From Cocleimonas sp. (GTDB taxonomy: Bacteria; Pseudomonadota; Gammaproteobacteria; Thiotrichales; Thiotrichaceae): a DNA stretch of 15,224 bases. Positions 7,062-14,046 of this stretch are shown here, one piece after another. Location of the stretch: NCBI GenBank assembly GCA_023145485.1, contig JAGLDT010000068.1:1-15224 (forward strand), given 5' to 3'. Under the pieces are notes generated by a model, which was not told the origin of the DNA, did no database searches, and was given only the letters and a program-made list of their open reading frames with translations. The stretch's first letter is position 1. Each line of letters opens with the position of its first letter. The translations under genes were made by a program, and so were the position numbers.

Positions 7062-7870
7062 AACAACACGGGCTTAATATAGTAAATAAAACTCAAAAAA
7101 CACCACGAAAAGTTGGTTTAATTTTGATTGGGGATGAGCTACTCAATGCTTCACGTGAAGATAAACATATGCAAGCAGTGATTGACATGTTGAAAAAACG
7201 TGGCATGAAATTGAGTTGGATGCATTTGATCGGAGATGATGAAGATGAGTTAGTCTCCCTGTTTAGCAAAACGATGGCTAGTAATGATCTTGTCTTTAGC
7301 TGCGGGGGGATTGGCGCAACACCTGATGATTTAACCAGAGAATGTGCTGCTGCGGCGAGTAGACAGGCCTTAGTGCGCCACCCAGAGGCACAAGCACTAA
7401 TTGAAGGTATTTATGGTAAAGAAGCCTATCCTGATCGTATCTTAATGGGGGATTTCCCTGAAAAAGCAAAAATCATCCCAAATCCTGTCAATAAAGTGCC
7501 TGGTTTTAGTGTTGATCATCACCATTTTGTCCCTGGCTTTCCTAGTATGGCAAAACCCATGATTCAATGGGTGCTTGATACTAAGTACCCTCATTTATTT
7601 AGTGACAGTCCTGACATAGAGGTTCGTTGGGATTTACATAAAATAGGGGAAACGGAGTTGATGCCAACCATGACCCAACTATTGGATTGTTTTCCTGGTG
7701 TTGGGTTATCCAGCCTACCTAGTAACGCAAACCACAATTGGTTAATAGACTTTGGCTTAAAAGGACAGCGTAATAAAGTAGAGGAAGCCGCTAGGTGGTT
7801 TGAAACTCAGCTACAGTCATTGCGTGTAAATTATGACTATAGAGGCGAGAGTGGCCAGGCAGGAAACTAG
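7058..7870 (+). CDS. CinA/MoaB-like molybdopterin-binding domain protein
   Basis: Single-domain member of the MoCF/MoaB-Mog fold related to the N-terminal half of CinA. Seen: VGLILIGDELLNA (19-31), a long first helix, and the loop CGGIGATPDD (82-91), which forms the pterin or nucleotide site in this fold. At 270 residues it lacks the C-terminal CinA nicotinamide-nucleotide amidase domain. The C-terminal part (about 175-260) has a small alpha/beta domain as in other CinA-like proteins. Its substrate is unknown; proteins like this are often labelled competence/damage-inducible CinA-like without proof. It overlaps hemH by four bases and the acyltransferase start by up to 38 bases, so translation is probably coupled. 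MsrP needs molybdopterin, but a functional link is only a guess. Confidence 0.85.
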   Translation: MKQHGLNIVNKTQKTPRKVGLILIGDELLNASREDKHMQAVIDMLKKRGMKLSWMHLIGDDEDELVSLFSKTMASNDLVFSCGGIGATPDDLTRECAAAASRQALVRHPEAQALIEGIYGKEAYPDRILMGDFPEKAKIIPNPVNKVPGFSVDHHHFVPGFPSMAKPMIQWVLDTKYPHLFSDSPDIEVRWDLHKIGETELMPTMTQLLDCFPGVGLSSLPSNANHNWLIDFGLKGQRNKVEEAARWFETQLQSLRVNYDYRGESGQAGN

Positions 7871-8795
7871 CCATCATTGCAGTTTTTCTTTTACAACCTC
7901 TCTTCTGCACCCACGTCATTGGCTAACTTGGGCAGGACTAGGGATTATCTTTTTCATCTCCATAATGCCTCAAACACTGAGGCATTGTTTAGGTCGAGGT
8001 CTTGGCAATATCACTTATGCCAAGAATAAAAAAAGACGTCAGATTGTTATTAGTAATATTAAAATAGCCTTTCCTGAGCTAGATCACACTGAGCAACAGC
8101 AACTTGCTAAACAACATTTTCAATGGTATGGCTGTGCTTTGATGGACTATAGTTTATTGCTTTTTGCCTCCAAGCGACGTTTAGCAACATTAGTACAAAT
8201 TGAAGGTCATGAGCATATTGATAAGGCTATAAAAAACAACCAAAGTGTGATGATTTTACTCGCTCATAGTGTCATGCTGGAGTTTGCACCGATTGCATTA
8301 GGCTTGCATTATGAGTGTTATGGCTCTTATAAAAGTGCCAAAAACCCAGTAATGGACTGGATTATTGCTAAAAGTCGCTGTCGTTATGTGAAATTTGTTG
8401 TCTCTCGCGATGAAGGATTACGCAAACTTATTCGTGAACTCATTCCTAAGCAATTACTTATCTTTTTGCCTGATGAAGACCTTGGTAAAAAGAATTCGGT
8501 GTTTGCCCCTTTCTTTGGCAAGACTAAAGCAACCTTAACGACCCCCGCAAGAATCGCCAAGCTAGGAAAAGCAGTCAGTCTGCCTTGTTTTTCTTATTAC
8601 GACCCCAAAATAGCGAAATATAAAGTCATTATCGCACCTGCTATTAAAAATTATCCAAGCAAAATTGCAGGTGACAATGCACGTATACTCAACCAGCAAC
8701 TTGAGATATTGATAAGACAGCATCCAGCACAGTATATGTGGTTAATGAAACTTTACCGCACCCGACCTGAGGGTGAAGTTTCAGTTTATTTATAG
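7833..8795 (+). CDS. LpxL/HtrB-family lipid A acyltransferase
   Basis: Transfers a secondary acyl chain from acyl-ACP to a Kdo-lipid A precursor at the inner membrane. The catalytic HX4E motif is at His145-Glu150 (LLAHSVMLE). An N-terminal hydrophobic anchor lies at about 32-46. LPDEDLGKKNSVFAPFFG (212-229) is the usual conserved region, and the C-terminal YMWLMKLYRTRP matches the family. Length of 320 is normal. Whether it is the LpxL or LpxM type cannot be told from motifs alone. The ATG at 7833 overlaps the upstream gene by 38 bases and has a weak ribosome binding site. An in-frame GTG at 7851, preceded by AGAGG, is a credible alternative start. It ends 17 bases before the dsbA stop, which converges on it. 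Confidence 0.9.
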   Translation: MTIEARVARQETSHHCSFSFTTSLLHPRHWLTWAGLGIIFFISIMPQTLRHCLGRGLGNITYAKNKKRRQIVISNIKIAFPELDHTEQQQLAKQHFQWYGCALMDYSLLLFASKRRLATLVQIEGHEHIDKAIKNNQSVMILLAHSVMLEFAPIALGLHYECYGSYKSAKNPVMDWIIAKSRCRYVKFVVSRDEGLRKLIRELIPKQLLIFLPDEDLGKKNSVFAPFFGKTKATLTTPARIAKLGKAVSLPCFSYYDPKIAKYKVIIAPAIKNYPSKIAGDNARILNQQLEILIRQHPAQYMWLMKLYRTRPEGEVSVYL

Positions 8796-8812
8796 GGGTT
8801 AGGATATGAGGA

Positions 8813-9652
8813 TTACTTCTTTTCTTTCTCAGTTAGCATATTAATTAACTGAAAAAGTCTCTCTTCACTCCCTGCTGTATAGGGACTGGTACGGTATTTT
8901 CCATTAATAATGAAACTAGGTACAGAGCTTATTTGAGAGCCTGCTCCGATTTGACGAGCACGATTTAATATCGTTTTATAGGCCATTGATTGTTTAGTGT
9001 TGTTATATTGTGACGCTGTCACACCAAGCTGTGAAAAATAGCGTTTAACAGAATCTTCGTTTTTTAAACGACGTCCTTGCTCATGAATAGCATGAAAAAC
9101 TTTATTCATTAGCTTTTTTTCACCTGTTGGATCAAGTAATTTAGCAAGATAAAAAGTTTCTGCATCTTTAGACCAAACAGGGTTTAACATGGCTGGAACC
9201 TGTTTGAAATCAACATAGTCGGGTTTATTTTTAACATATTTTTCAACATCTTCCTCAAGATGGTAACAATGAGGGCAACCTAGCCACATTAATTCGACAA
9301 CCTCGACCTTTCCTTTGACAACATCTGTATTAATTTGTGGAAAAATTTCAAAATAATGCGTTCCTTCAATAAAGGTTGGCACAGGAGTAGCTGGCTTTGT
9401 GTTAGGCTGAGTAGCACTAGAAGCATCCGCTAGGACAATATTTTGCTCTTTTTTATCATCATTAGTTTTTGTGGCTACTATTTTCGTTTCTGCTGTCTTT
9501 ACCGTCTTCTCAATCGTTTCCTTTGCTTCTTTTGGTGCCTGCTCAGCAGTCGCTGTTGTGTCATTGCATGCAACTAAGATAAAGAAACTAATAGCAACAA
9601 GAGAGGTGGATAATCTTGGCAATAGGGTTTTGGTAGAGCCTTGTTGTTTCAT
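8813..9652 (-). CDS. dsbA: Thiol:disulfide interchange protein DsbA, lipoprotein-type with long linker
   Basis: Periplasmic oxidase that introduces disulfide bonds into secreted proteins. The thioredoxin fold holds the active site GCPHC (Cys126 and Cys129) after VEVVELMW, and the cis-proline loop SVPSF with Pro245. An alpha-helical insert lies between them. The N-terminus is not an ordinary cleavable signal: a hydrophobic segment ends in a lipobox LVAC with Cys29, so the protein is probably membrane-anchored. Residues 30-92 form a low-complexity linker rich in Thr, Lys, Glu and Ala. This makes it about 70 residues longer than E. coli DsbA (279 against about 208). AGGAAA lies nine bases before the ATG. 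It is transcribed alone. Confidence 0.9.
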   Translation of the reverse strand: MKQQGSTKTLLPRLSTSLVAISFFILVACNDTTATAEQAPKEAKETIEKTVKTAETKIVATKTNDDKKEQNIVLADASSATQPNTKPATPVPTFIEGTHYFEIFPQINTDVVKGKVEVVELMWLGCPHCYHLEEDVEKYVKNKPDYVDFKQVPAMLNPVWSKDAETFYLAKLLDPTGEKKLMNKVFHAIHEQGRRLKNEDSVKRYFSQLGVTASQYNNTKQSMAYKTILNRARQIGAGSQISSVPSFIINGKYRTSPYTAGSEERLFQLINMLTEKEKK

Positions 9653-9688
9653 TTTTAAAATTTCCTGTTAATCACTGGGTCGAAGATG

Positions 9689-9694
9689 ATTATA
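9689..9694 (-). promoter_or_regulatory. -10 box of dsbA promoter
   Basis: A consensus TATAAT on the minus strand spans 9694 to 9689, about 37 bases before the dsbA ATG. No good -35 box is seen at 16-18 bases, so this is a partial match. Confidence 0.35.
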
Positions 9695-9775
9695 ATACCT
9701 CAAAGTTCTCAGATTGGATGCAAAAAAGTCATATGAATATTATTACGGCTTGGCAATCATATAATAAATAGGCAT

Positions 9776-9806
9776 AAAAAAAAGGGGCAATTAAATATTG
9801 CCCCTT
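9776..9806 (-). terminator. Rho-independent terminator of cytochrome c4 gene
   Basis: A nine-base perfect stem, AAGGGGCAA at 9782-9790 with TTGCCCCTT at 9798-9806 and a seven-base loop, is followed on the minus strand by a run of eight T (A run at 9776-9783). It lies 38 bases after the cytochrome c4 stop and before the dsbA promoter, so it insulates the two genes. Confidence 0.9.
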
Positions 9807-9843
9807 CGATAAAAGATACCAAAATATTTCTGTCTAATAACGA

Positions 9844-10458
9844 CTAGTCGTGTAATCCTGAAACAAACTCAGCAACAGCAACCATATCAGCATCTGTCAT
9901 ATTAGTTGCAATATCTTGCATCATTTCCCCTGCGTCATTAGCACGCGCTCCAGATTTAAATGCCTTCAATTGATTGACAATATATTTATTATGCTGACCA
10001 GAAATTTTAGGGAACTTTGCTTTTGCATTCCCTTCTCCCGTCACCCCATGACAAGCAGCACATGCTGTTACGCCTGAAGAGGTTTTCCCCCCTTTAAACA
10101 GGTCTCCTCCTGCTCTTGCTAGTTTTTCATCTGCCACACCTGGTTTTTGCTTTTGACTTGCAAAATAGGCCGCGATATGTGGAATATCATCATCAGATGC
10201 AATAGCCTTTGCCATTGCTGTCATGGTTGCTTCAACCCGATCTCCTGACCTAAAGTCTATTAATTGCTTAGTAATATATTCTTCGCTTTGCCCTGCTATT
10301 TTGGGCCAAATAGGATTTACGCTATTTCCATCCGCTCCATGACAGGCGACGCAAGTGGCAGTTAAGGCTTTTCCTTTTACTGCATCCCCAGCAGCAAAAA
10401 CGGATGCTGACGTTGTTACAGCAAGGCTTGCAAGTGCAATAATTAATGCTTTTTTCAT
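9844..10458 (-). CDS. Cytochrome c4, periplasmic diheme
   Basis: Diheme c-type cytochrome that carries electrons in the periplasm, usually to cytochrome c oxidases such as the cbb3 type. A Sec signal ends in VFA-AGD at residues 20-25. Two class I haem domains follow: CVACH (36-40) with a likely Met82 sixth ligand (TAMAKA), and CAACH (133-137) with a likely Met187 (TNMTDA). Each half has the WPKIAGQ/FPKISGQ signature (51-57 and 149-155), showing the internal duplication. Length of 204 is typical. AGGAG nine bases before the ATG supports the start. It is divergent from engB, an arrangement I recall from other gammaproteobacteria such as pseudomonads. It has its own strong terminator. Its two haems need DsbA-type thiol chemistry and HemH-made haem. 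Confidence 0.95.
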   Translation of the reverse strand: MKKALIIALASLAVTTSASVFAAGDAVKGKALTATCVACHGADGNSVNPIWPKIAGQSEEYITKQLIDFRSGDRVEATMTAMAKAIASDDDIPHIAAYFASQKQKPGVADEKLARAGGDLFKGGKTSSGVTACAACHGVTGEGNAKAKFPKISGQHNKYIVNQLKAFKSGARANDAGEMMQDIATNMTDADMVAVAEFVSGLHD

Positions 10459-10690
10459 TCCAAAATGCTCCTAAAAATCAAAAATCGTATTTATAAGTAA
10501 ATAGAGGGGATGATAGTTTGTTCTTATGAATTATTATCATCTGGCAGCACTTTTCCGAATCTAAAAACTTTACTTGGCAAAGCCTTGACGCGCACCCTGT
10601 TTAACTGGAAAATCAGCCACTCCTAATATAGCAACTAAAACAGAGCAATTTATACCATAGGGTATTTCTAAACACTATTTTTTTTGTGAC

Positions 10691-10783
10691 TATTTAGAGC
10701 TAAGCAATTAGCCTCTAAATACCTAAAAAGAGGTGCATGGAACCTCCTTAGGAAATTACACAGAATAACTTCCCTAAGTTATT
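10691..10783. other. Three tandem hairpins in the cytochrome c4/engB divergent region
   Basis: Hairpin 1: TATTTAGAGCTAA (10691-10703), loop GCAA, then TTAGC and TCTAAATA (10708-10721) with one bulged C. Hairpin 2: CCTAA and GAGGT (10722-10734) with ACCTC and TTAGG (10742-10752). Hairpin 3: AATAACTT (10764-10771), loop CCCT, AAGTTATT (10776-10783). CTTAGG of hairpin 2 can alternatively pair with CCTAAG at 10773-10778, so the folds compete. Strand is not decided: on the plus strand it would be the engB leader, on the minus strand the cytochrome c4 leader or a short RNA. The remaining 10459-10690 is AT-rich with no gene seen. Confidence 0.6.
10715..10750 (-). promoter_or_regulatory. Perfect Shine-Dalgarno with seven-codon ORF inside a terminator-like hairpin
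   Basis: On the minus strand TAAGGAGGT (10750 to 10742) is a nine-base match to the anti-Shine-Dalgarno end of 16S rRNA. Four bases after GGAGG an ATG (10738) opens MHLFLGI and stops at 10715. The GAGGT of this site pairs with ACCTC inside the mini-ORF, and the stem is followed by five T. Ribosome loading would therefore prevent the hairpin: this has the form of a leader attenuator for the cytochrome c4 gene, about 260 bases downstream. The 5 bp stem is weak and the interpretation is inference. Confidence 0.3.
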
Positions 10784-10822
10784 TGGTACATTCCTTAACC
10801 CTTTTATCAGAGATTATTATTC

Positions 10823-11440
10823 ATGAGCGCCTATTATCAACAAGCACATTTTACCCAAAGCGCAACCACTCAAAGTACCTTACCCCCAGAGCTTGGCTTT
10901 GAGGTCGCGTTTGCAGGACGCTCAAATGCGGGAAAATCTAGTTCATTGAATCGATTATGCCAACAAAAAGCGCTTGCTCGAGTGAGTAAAACACCAGGAA
11001 GAACTCAGCTTATTAATTTTTTTGCTATTCCAGAAGGGCGTTATTTAGTTGATTTACCAGGATATGGTTACGCAAAGGTTCCTGAAAAGGTCAAAAAAAA
11101 ATGGCAGGCATTTATTGAATCGTATCTTAGCAAACGATTCACACTCCGAGGGCTGGTTTTGATTATGGATATTCGTCGCCCCATGAAAGATTACGACAAG
11201 GTGATGCTATCGTGGGCGCAGTCACGTAATTTGGCAGTGCATATTCTACTTAATAAGTCGGATAAGCTAAAACGAGGCAAAGCAATGGAAAGTTTGCTAA
11301 AAGCACGCAAGGAATTAAAACAGTATACTAATCCTGTCAGTATCCAAATGTTTTCTGCTTTTAAAGGAAATGGGGTCGAAGAGTTAAGGGATCAACTGGA
11401 TAGTTGGTTATATACTGAGGCTGAGGATAGTTGCTTATAG
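10823..11440 (+). CDS. engB: Ribosome biogenesis GTP-binding protein EngB/YihA/YsxC
   Basis: Essential TRAFAC-class GTPase needed for late 50S ribosomal subunit assembly, linked to cell division. All G motifs are visible: G1 GRSNAGKS (32-39), G2 Thr57 in KTPGRT, G3 DLPG (77-80), G4 NKSDK (144-148) and G5 SAFKG (178-182). The N-terminal FTQSATTQSTLPPE lead and the length of 205 are typical of gammaproteobacteria. The ribosome binding site is poor (AGAG about 10 bases upstream), but the start agrees with the family. The 5' region has strong secondary structure. A possible terminator lies 30 bases downstream. Confidence 0.96.
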   Translation: MSAYYQQAHFTQSATTQSTLPPELGFEVAFAGRSNAGKSSSLNRLCQQKALARVSKTPGRTQLINFFAIPEGRYLVDLPGYGYAKVPEKVKKKWQAFIESYLSKRFTLRGLVLIMDIRRPMKDYDKVMLSWAQSRNLAVHILLNKSDKLKRGKAMESLLKARKELKQYTNPVSIQMFSAFKGNGVEELRDQLDSWLYTEAEDSCL

Positions 11441-11471
11441 TCTTTCACATAAATACTTTCTGGAAGCCGTT

Positions 11472-11508
11472 GCTTTATCTCCGCCAGATGCGAATAAAGC
11501 GCTCGTTT
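11472..11508 (+). terminator. Possible terminator of engB
   Basis: GCTTTAT at 11472-11478 pairs with ATAAAGC at 11494-11500, with a short inner CGC/GCG pairing. Only four T follow, after a few bases, so this is a weak intrinsic terminator at best. Confidence 0.35.
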
Positions 11509-11579
11509 TCTAAAAAAGGTAATAAATGACTATTTATACATAGGGAAAAAAATCCTAACACTAAAGAACATATCCCGCA

Positions 11580-11735
11580 AAGAAAAAGACTCTGGACGAT
11601 AGGGGGCTACCGTACAGAGTCCAAAAAACAGGCTTGGATTGGGGACACCAAACCTGTGACCGCAAAAGAGAAATAAAACGCCGGGCTTAAGCGTTATTAA
11701 TTTATTTCTCTTTAGCTTGCGGAAACTTTGCCACA
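11580..11735 (-). ncRNA. Predicted structured small RNA with three C-rich-loop hairpins and terminator
   Basis: Read on the minus strand. Hairpin 1: CCGCA (11722-11718) with TGCGG (11664-11660), enclosing a 13-base stem AAAGAGAAATAAA/TTTATTTCTCTTT and an inner ACGC/GCGT stem, loop TTAAGCCCG. Hairpin 2: ACAGG, TTTGG (11657-11648) with CCAAG, CCTGT (11637-11628), loop TGTCCCCAAT, followed by six T. Hairpin 3: GACTCTG (11621-11615), ACGGTAG, loop CCCC, CTATCGT, CAGAGTC (11594-11588), followed by TTTTTCTTT, a strong terminator. Hairpins 2 and 3 each contain one pair that is G-U on the minus strand but A-C on the plus strand, so the RNA is on the minus strand. No known RNA family is recognised. 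It lies about 290 bases downstream of the degQ-like gene on the same strand, so it may have its own promoter or be cut from that mRNA. The 5' end is approximate. Confidence 0.6.
11583..11621 (-). terminator. Strong intrinsic terminator ending the predicted small RNA
   Basis: Two stacked seven-base stems (GACTCTG/CAGAGTC and ACGGTAG/CTATCGT) with a CCCC loop and one mismatch are followed on the minus strand by TTTTT then CTTT. On the plus strand no T run follows, so it terminates minus-strand transcription only. Confidence 0.8.
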
Positions 11736-11870
11736 CTAATCACTCATGTGACACAAAATAAATTATCTATTAAGATAAAAAACTTTTAAAGTTCAAAAGG
11801 ATGAGTTCAAGAAAAATGCTTATGAATGGTAACTCCTTCTGATGTTGGTAATAGTAGTATAACTTTTTGT

Positions 11871-11890
11871 AAAATGCTCGTCTTCGAGCA
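11871..11890 (-). terminator. Weak terminator-like hairpin after degQ-like gene
   Basis: TGCTCG (11875-11880) and CGAGCA (11885-11890) form a six-base stem with a four-base loop. On the minus strand it is followed by TTTT, about 140 bases after the protease stop. It is short, so read-through toward the small RNA is plausible. Around it, 11740-11870 and 11891-12027 are AT-rich with no gene seen. Confidence 0.45.
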
Positions 11891-12027
11891 AAATTCCTCC
11901 ATATTTTTTTTAATATCTTAGATTCAGGCGTATTAAATAATAAATACACCTGTATTGTGCTTATTTTTTACACTCAAAAGCTGTTAATTAGAATCAGAAC
12001 CTTATTTTGCACATATTCATTGAACTC

Positions 12028-13128
12028 TTAGTAGCCTCCTCCACGATAATTCTTTTTAATATATTTCTTTTCTGAAATTTTCCCAATAACCACCGCTCTA
12101 TTGAGACGCTTGCCATTTCTAATGTATTCTAAATTAACACGTGAACCAATACGTAGATTACCGATACGATTTTTTAGATTGGCACTATTTTTAATAACCA
12201 TGCCATTCACACGCGTTACAACATCTCCTGCTTCAATTCCTGCTACATCGGCAGGTGAACCAACTATAACCGCTGAGATCAATGCGCCTTGACTGTCTCG
12301 GAGTCCAAAGGCTTTGACTAATGAGGGGCGCAGGTCTTGTATTTCGATACCGAGTTGCCCTCTTTCGACCTGCCCATAGGTAATTAATTGGCTTTTTATG
12401 TTTTTAATCATATTGGAGGGAATAGCAAAGCCAATCCCTACGCTCCCCCCGCTTTTACCACCCAAAATAGCGGTATTAATACCAATAAGTTCGCCTCTTA
12501 GGTTCACGAGTGGACCACCTGAGTTGCCTGGGTTAATGGGCGCATCAGTCTGAATAAAATCTTCATAATCCTCTATTCCCAAGCCTGAACGTCCTAAAGC
12601 ACTAACAATACCTGAGGTTGCTGTTTGTCCTAAGCCATATGGATTACCAATGGCAACCACAAAATCACCCACCCGCAAACGATCACTGTCTGCAAAACGC
12701 ATTGCCGTTAAGCGCTGTGCGGGAATTTGAATCACCGCAACATCTGCTTTTAAGTCTTTGCCAATGATCCTCGCCTGAAACTGACGACCATCATTAAGTG
12801 TCACCGTGATTCTACCAGACCCCTCTATAACGTGAGCATTGGTGACGACATAACCTTTTTTTGCATCCACAACAATCCCTGAGCCAGTACCACCACCTCG
12901 CCCCTGCTTACGCTGATTTTTAAAGTAATATTGGTATTGTTGTGATCCACTACGTCCTTGGCTTGAGATATTAACCACCGAGTCTGTCACCCGTTCAAGC
13001 ATATCCGCTAATGATGGCAAGGGTTGACCATTAACAGCCGTTGGTAAGCTAGCAAATGCAAGCCCCCATAAGGCTAACAATGAATACATCAACGAAATGT
13101 AAAGGGGGGTGATTTTATGTTGACTCAT
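12028..13128 (-). CDS. degQ: DegQ-like periplasmic serine protease with a single PDZ domain
   Basis: Trypsin-fold HtrA-family protease that degrades or helps refold damaged periplasmic proteins. The triad is His99 (VTNAHVIEG), Asp129 (KADVAV) and Ser203 (PGNSGGP). A hydrophobic segment at about 10-33 ending LPTAVNG is a signal peptide or anchor, and LPSLADMLERVTDSVVNIS then matches the DegQ start. One PDZ domain (about 258-350) follows. The ORF then ends after a Lys/Gly/Tyr-rich tail, without the second PDZ of DegP or DegQ. The core resembles DegQ (SGIVSALGRSGL, INTAILGGKSGGSVGIGFAIPSNM), but the length of 366 equals the one-PDZ DegS/AlgW class, so a sigmaE-type sensor protease is an alternative. 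AAGGAT eight bases before the ATG supports the start. It follows cbpA by 12 bases. Confidence 0.9.
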   Translation of the reverse strand: MSQHKITPLYISLMYSLLALWGLAFASLPTAVNGQPLPSLADMLERVTDSVVNISSQGRSGSQQYQYYFKNQRKQGRGGGTGSGIVVDAKKGYVVTNAHVIEGSGRITVTLNDGRQFQARIIGKDLKADVAVIQIPAQRLTAMRFADSDRLRVGDFVVAIGNPYGLGQTATSGIVSALGRSGLGIEDYEDFIQTDAPINPGNSGGPLVNLRGELIGINTAILGGKSGGSVGIGFAIPSNMIKNIKSQLITYGQVERGQLGIEIQDLRPSLVKAFGLRDSQGALISAVIVGSPADVAGIEAGDVVTRVNGMVIKNSANLKNRIGNLRIGSRVNLEYIRNGKRLNRAVVIGKISEKKYIKKNYRGGGY

Positions 13129-13140
13129 TATGTATTATCC

Positions 13141-14031
13141 TTAGGCTTTTCTAGGGTTCCATTTAAAATGATGTTCCATTTTTTCGTATAATTCCCGATC
13201 TGCATCGGTCTTAATCGGTGGTGTTAGTATATTAATAACCACATATTGATCACCAGCAACATGCCCTGGTAGACCCTTACCTCTTAAACGCATTTTTTGC
13301 CCTGTATAAGCACCTGCTGGAATTTTTAATTTAATGCTTCCTGCCAATGTTTTTACAGTAACCGTCGCACCAAGAGCGGATTCCCAAGGTGATAACGGTA
13401 AATCCAAATAAATATCCTTACTCTCAACAGTATAATCTGGATGTTTGTTTAGCCTTACTTTTAGTAATAAATCGCCACCACTTGATGCTTTACCTTTTAG
13501 GCGAATTTTTTTTCCTTCCTCAATACCTTGAGGAATTTTTATATCAAGACTTTCCCCACTGGGTAAACGAATGGTTTTTTTTGCACCATTAAAAACATCG
13601 TCAAGGCTAAGATTGATCGTTGCTGACTCGGATTCTGGAGGAGCTGAGGCTCTTCTTTGACCATACCCATTATTTGCTTGGGAAGGTTGACCGTTTTGAA
13701 AGAAAGAATCAAAAAAATCACTAAATCCAGAGTTTCCGCCTTGATTAAATCCTCCTGAACCAAACCCCGGAGACCCTGCATAAGAGGAACGCTGATTTTG
13801 CTGTTGCTCCCATGCGCTTCTACTACCCATTTGATCATATTGCGTCCGTTTTTTCTTATCTTTTAAAACATCATAAGCTTCGCTAACATCTTTAAATCGG
13901 GCTTCTGCATCACTCGCCTTACTCACATCAGGGTGATATTTGCGGGCAAGACGACGATAGGCTTTTTTTATCTCATCTTTGTCTGCCGTTTTTTTTATGC
14001 CTAATGTTTTATAATAGTCTTTGTATTCCAT
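13141..14031 (-). CDS. cbpA: CbpA-type DnaJ/Hsp40 co-chaperone
   Basis: Class B J-domain protein that stimulates DnaK; the E. coli homologue also binds curved DNA. J domain at 1-70 with the HPD motif at 33-35 (KYHPDV). A Gly/Phe/Ser/Gln-rich region follows (about 80-130), then two beta-rich substrate-binding domains (about 137-285: ATINLSLDDVFNGAKKTIRLP, then IKLKIPAGAYTGQKMRLRGKGLPG). There is no CxxCxGxG zinc finger, which separates it from DnaJ proper. Length of 296 is near E. coli CbpA (306). The gene for its modulator CbpM is not next door. It sits between the polysaccharide-export gene (15 bases upstream) and the protease gene (12 bases downstream) in an apparent operon. Confidence 0.94.
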   Translation of the reverse strand: MEYKDYYKTLGIKKTADKDEIKKAYRRLARKYHPDVSKASDAEARFKDVSEAYDVLKDKKKRTQYDQMGSRSAWEQQQNQRSSYAGSPGFGSGGFNQGGNSGFSDFFDSFFQNGQPSQANNGYGQRRASAPPESESATINLSLDDVFNGAKKTIRLPSGESLDIKIPQGIEEGKKIRLKGKASSGGDLLLKVRLNKHPDYTVESKDIYLDLPLSPWESALGATVTVKTLAGSIKLKIPAGAYTGQKMRLRGKGLPGHVAGDQYVVINILTPPIKTDADRELYEKMEHHFKWNPRKA

Positions 14032-14046
14032 TTATTTTTCTCGTTT

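Noticed and set aside
11530..11736. Minus-strand open frame of 68 residues
   Set aside because: It lies over the hairpins and terminators of the predicted small RNA, has no ribosome binding site and an unlikely composition.
11580..11740. Known RNA such as 6S, tmRNA, SRP RNA, RNase P or a c-di-GMP riboswitch
   Set aside because: None of their conserved sequences is present. A brief resemblance of GGCAAAG and CCGCAAGC to a GEMM riboswitch is just part of a stem.
11938..11957. AATACA/TGTATT small inverted repeat
   Set aside because: Short, AT-rich, without a T run; expected by chance in such sequence.
13539..13838. 99-residue minus-strand frame inside cbpA
   Set aside because: It is a frame shadow of the Gly/Phe-rich and first C-terminal regions of cbpA, which has clear family motifs.
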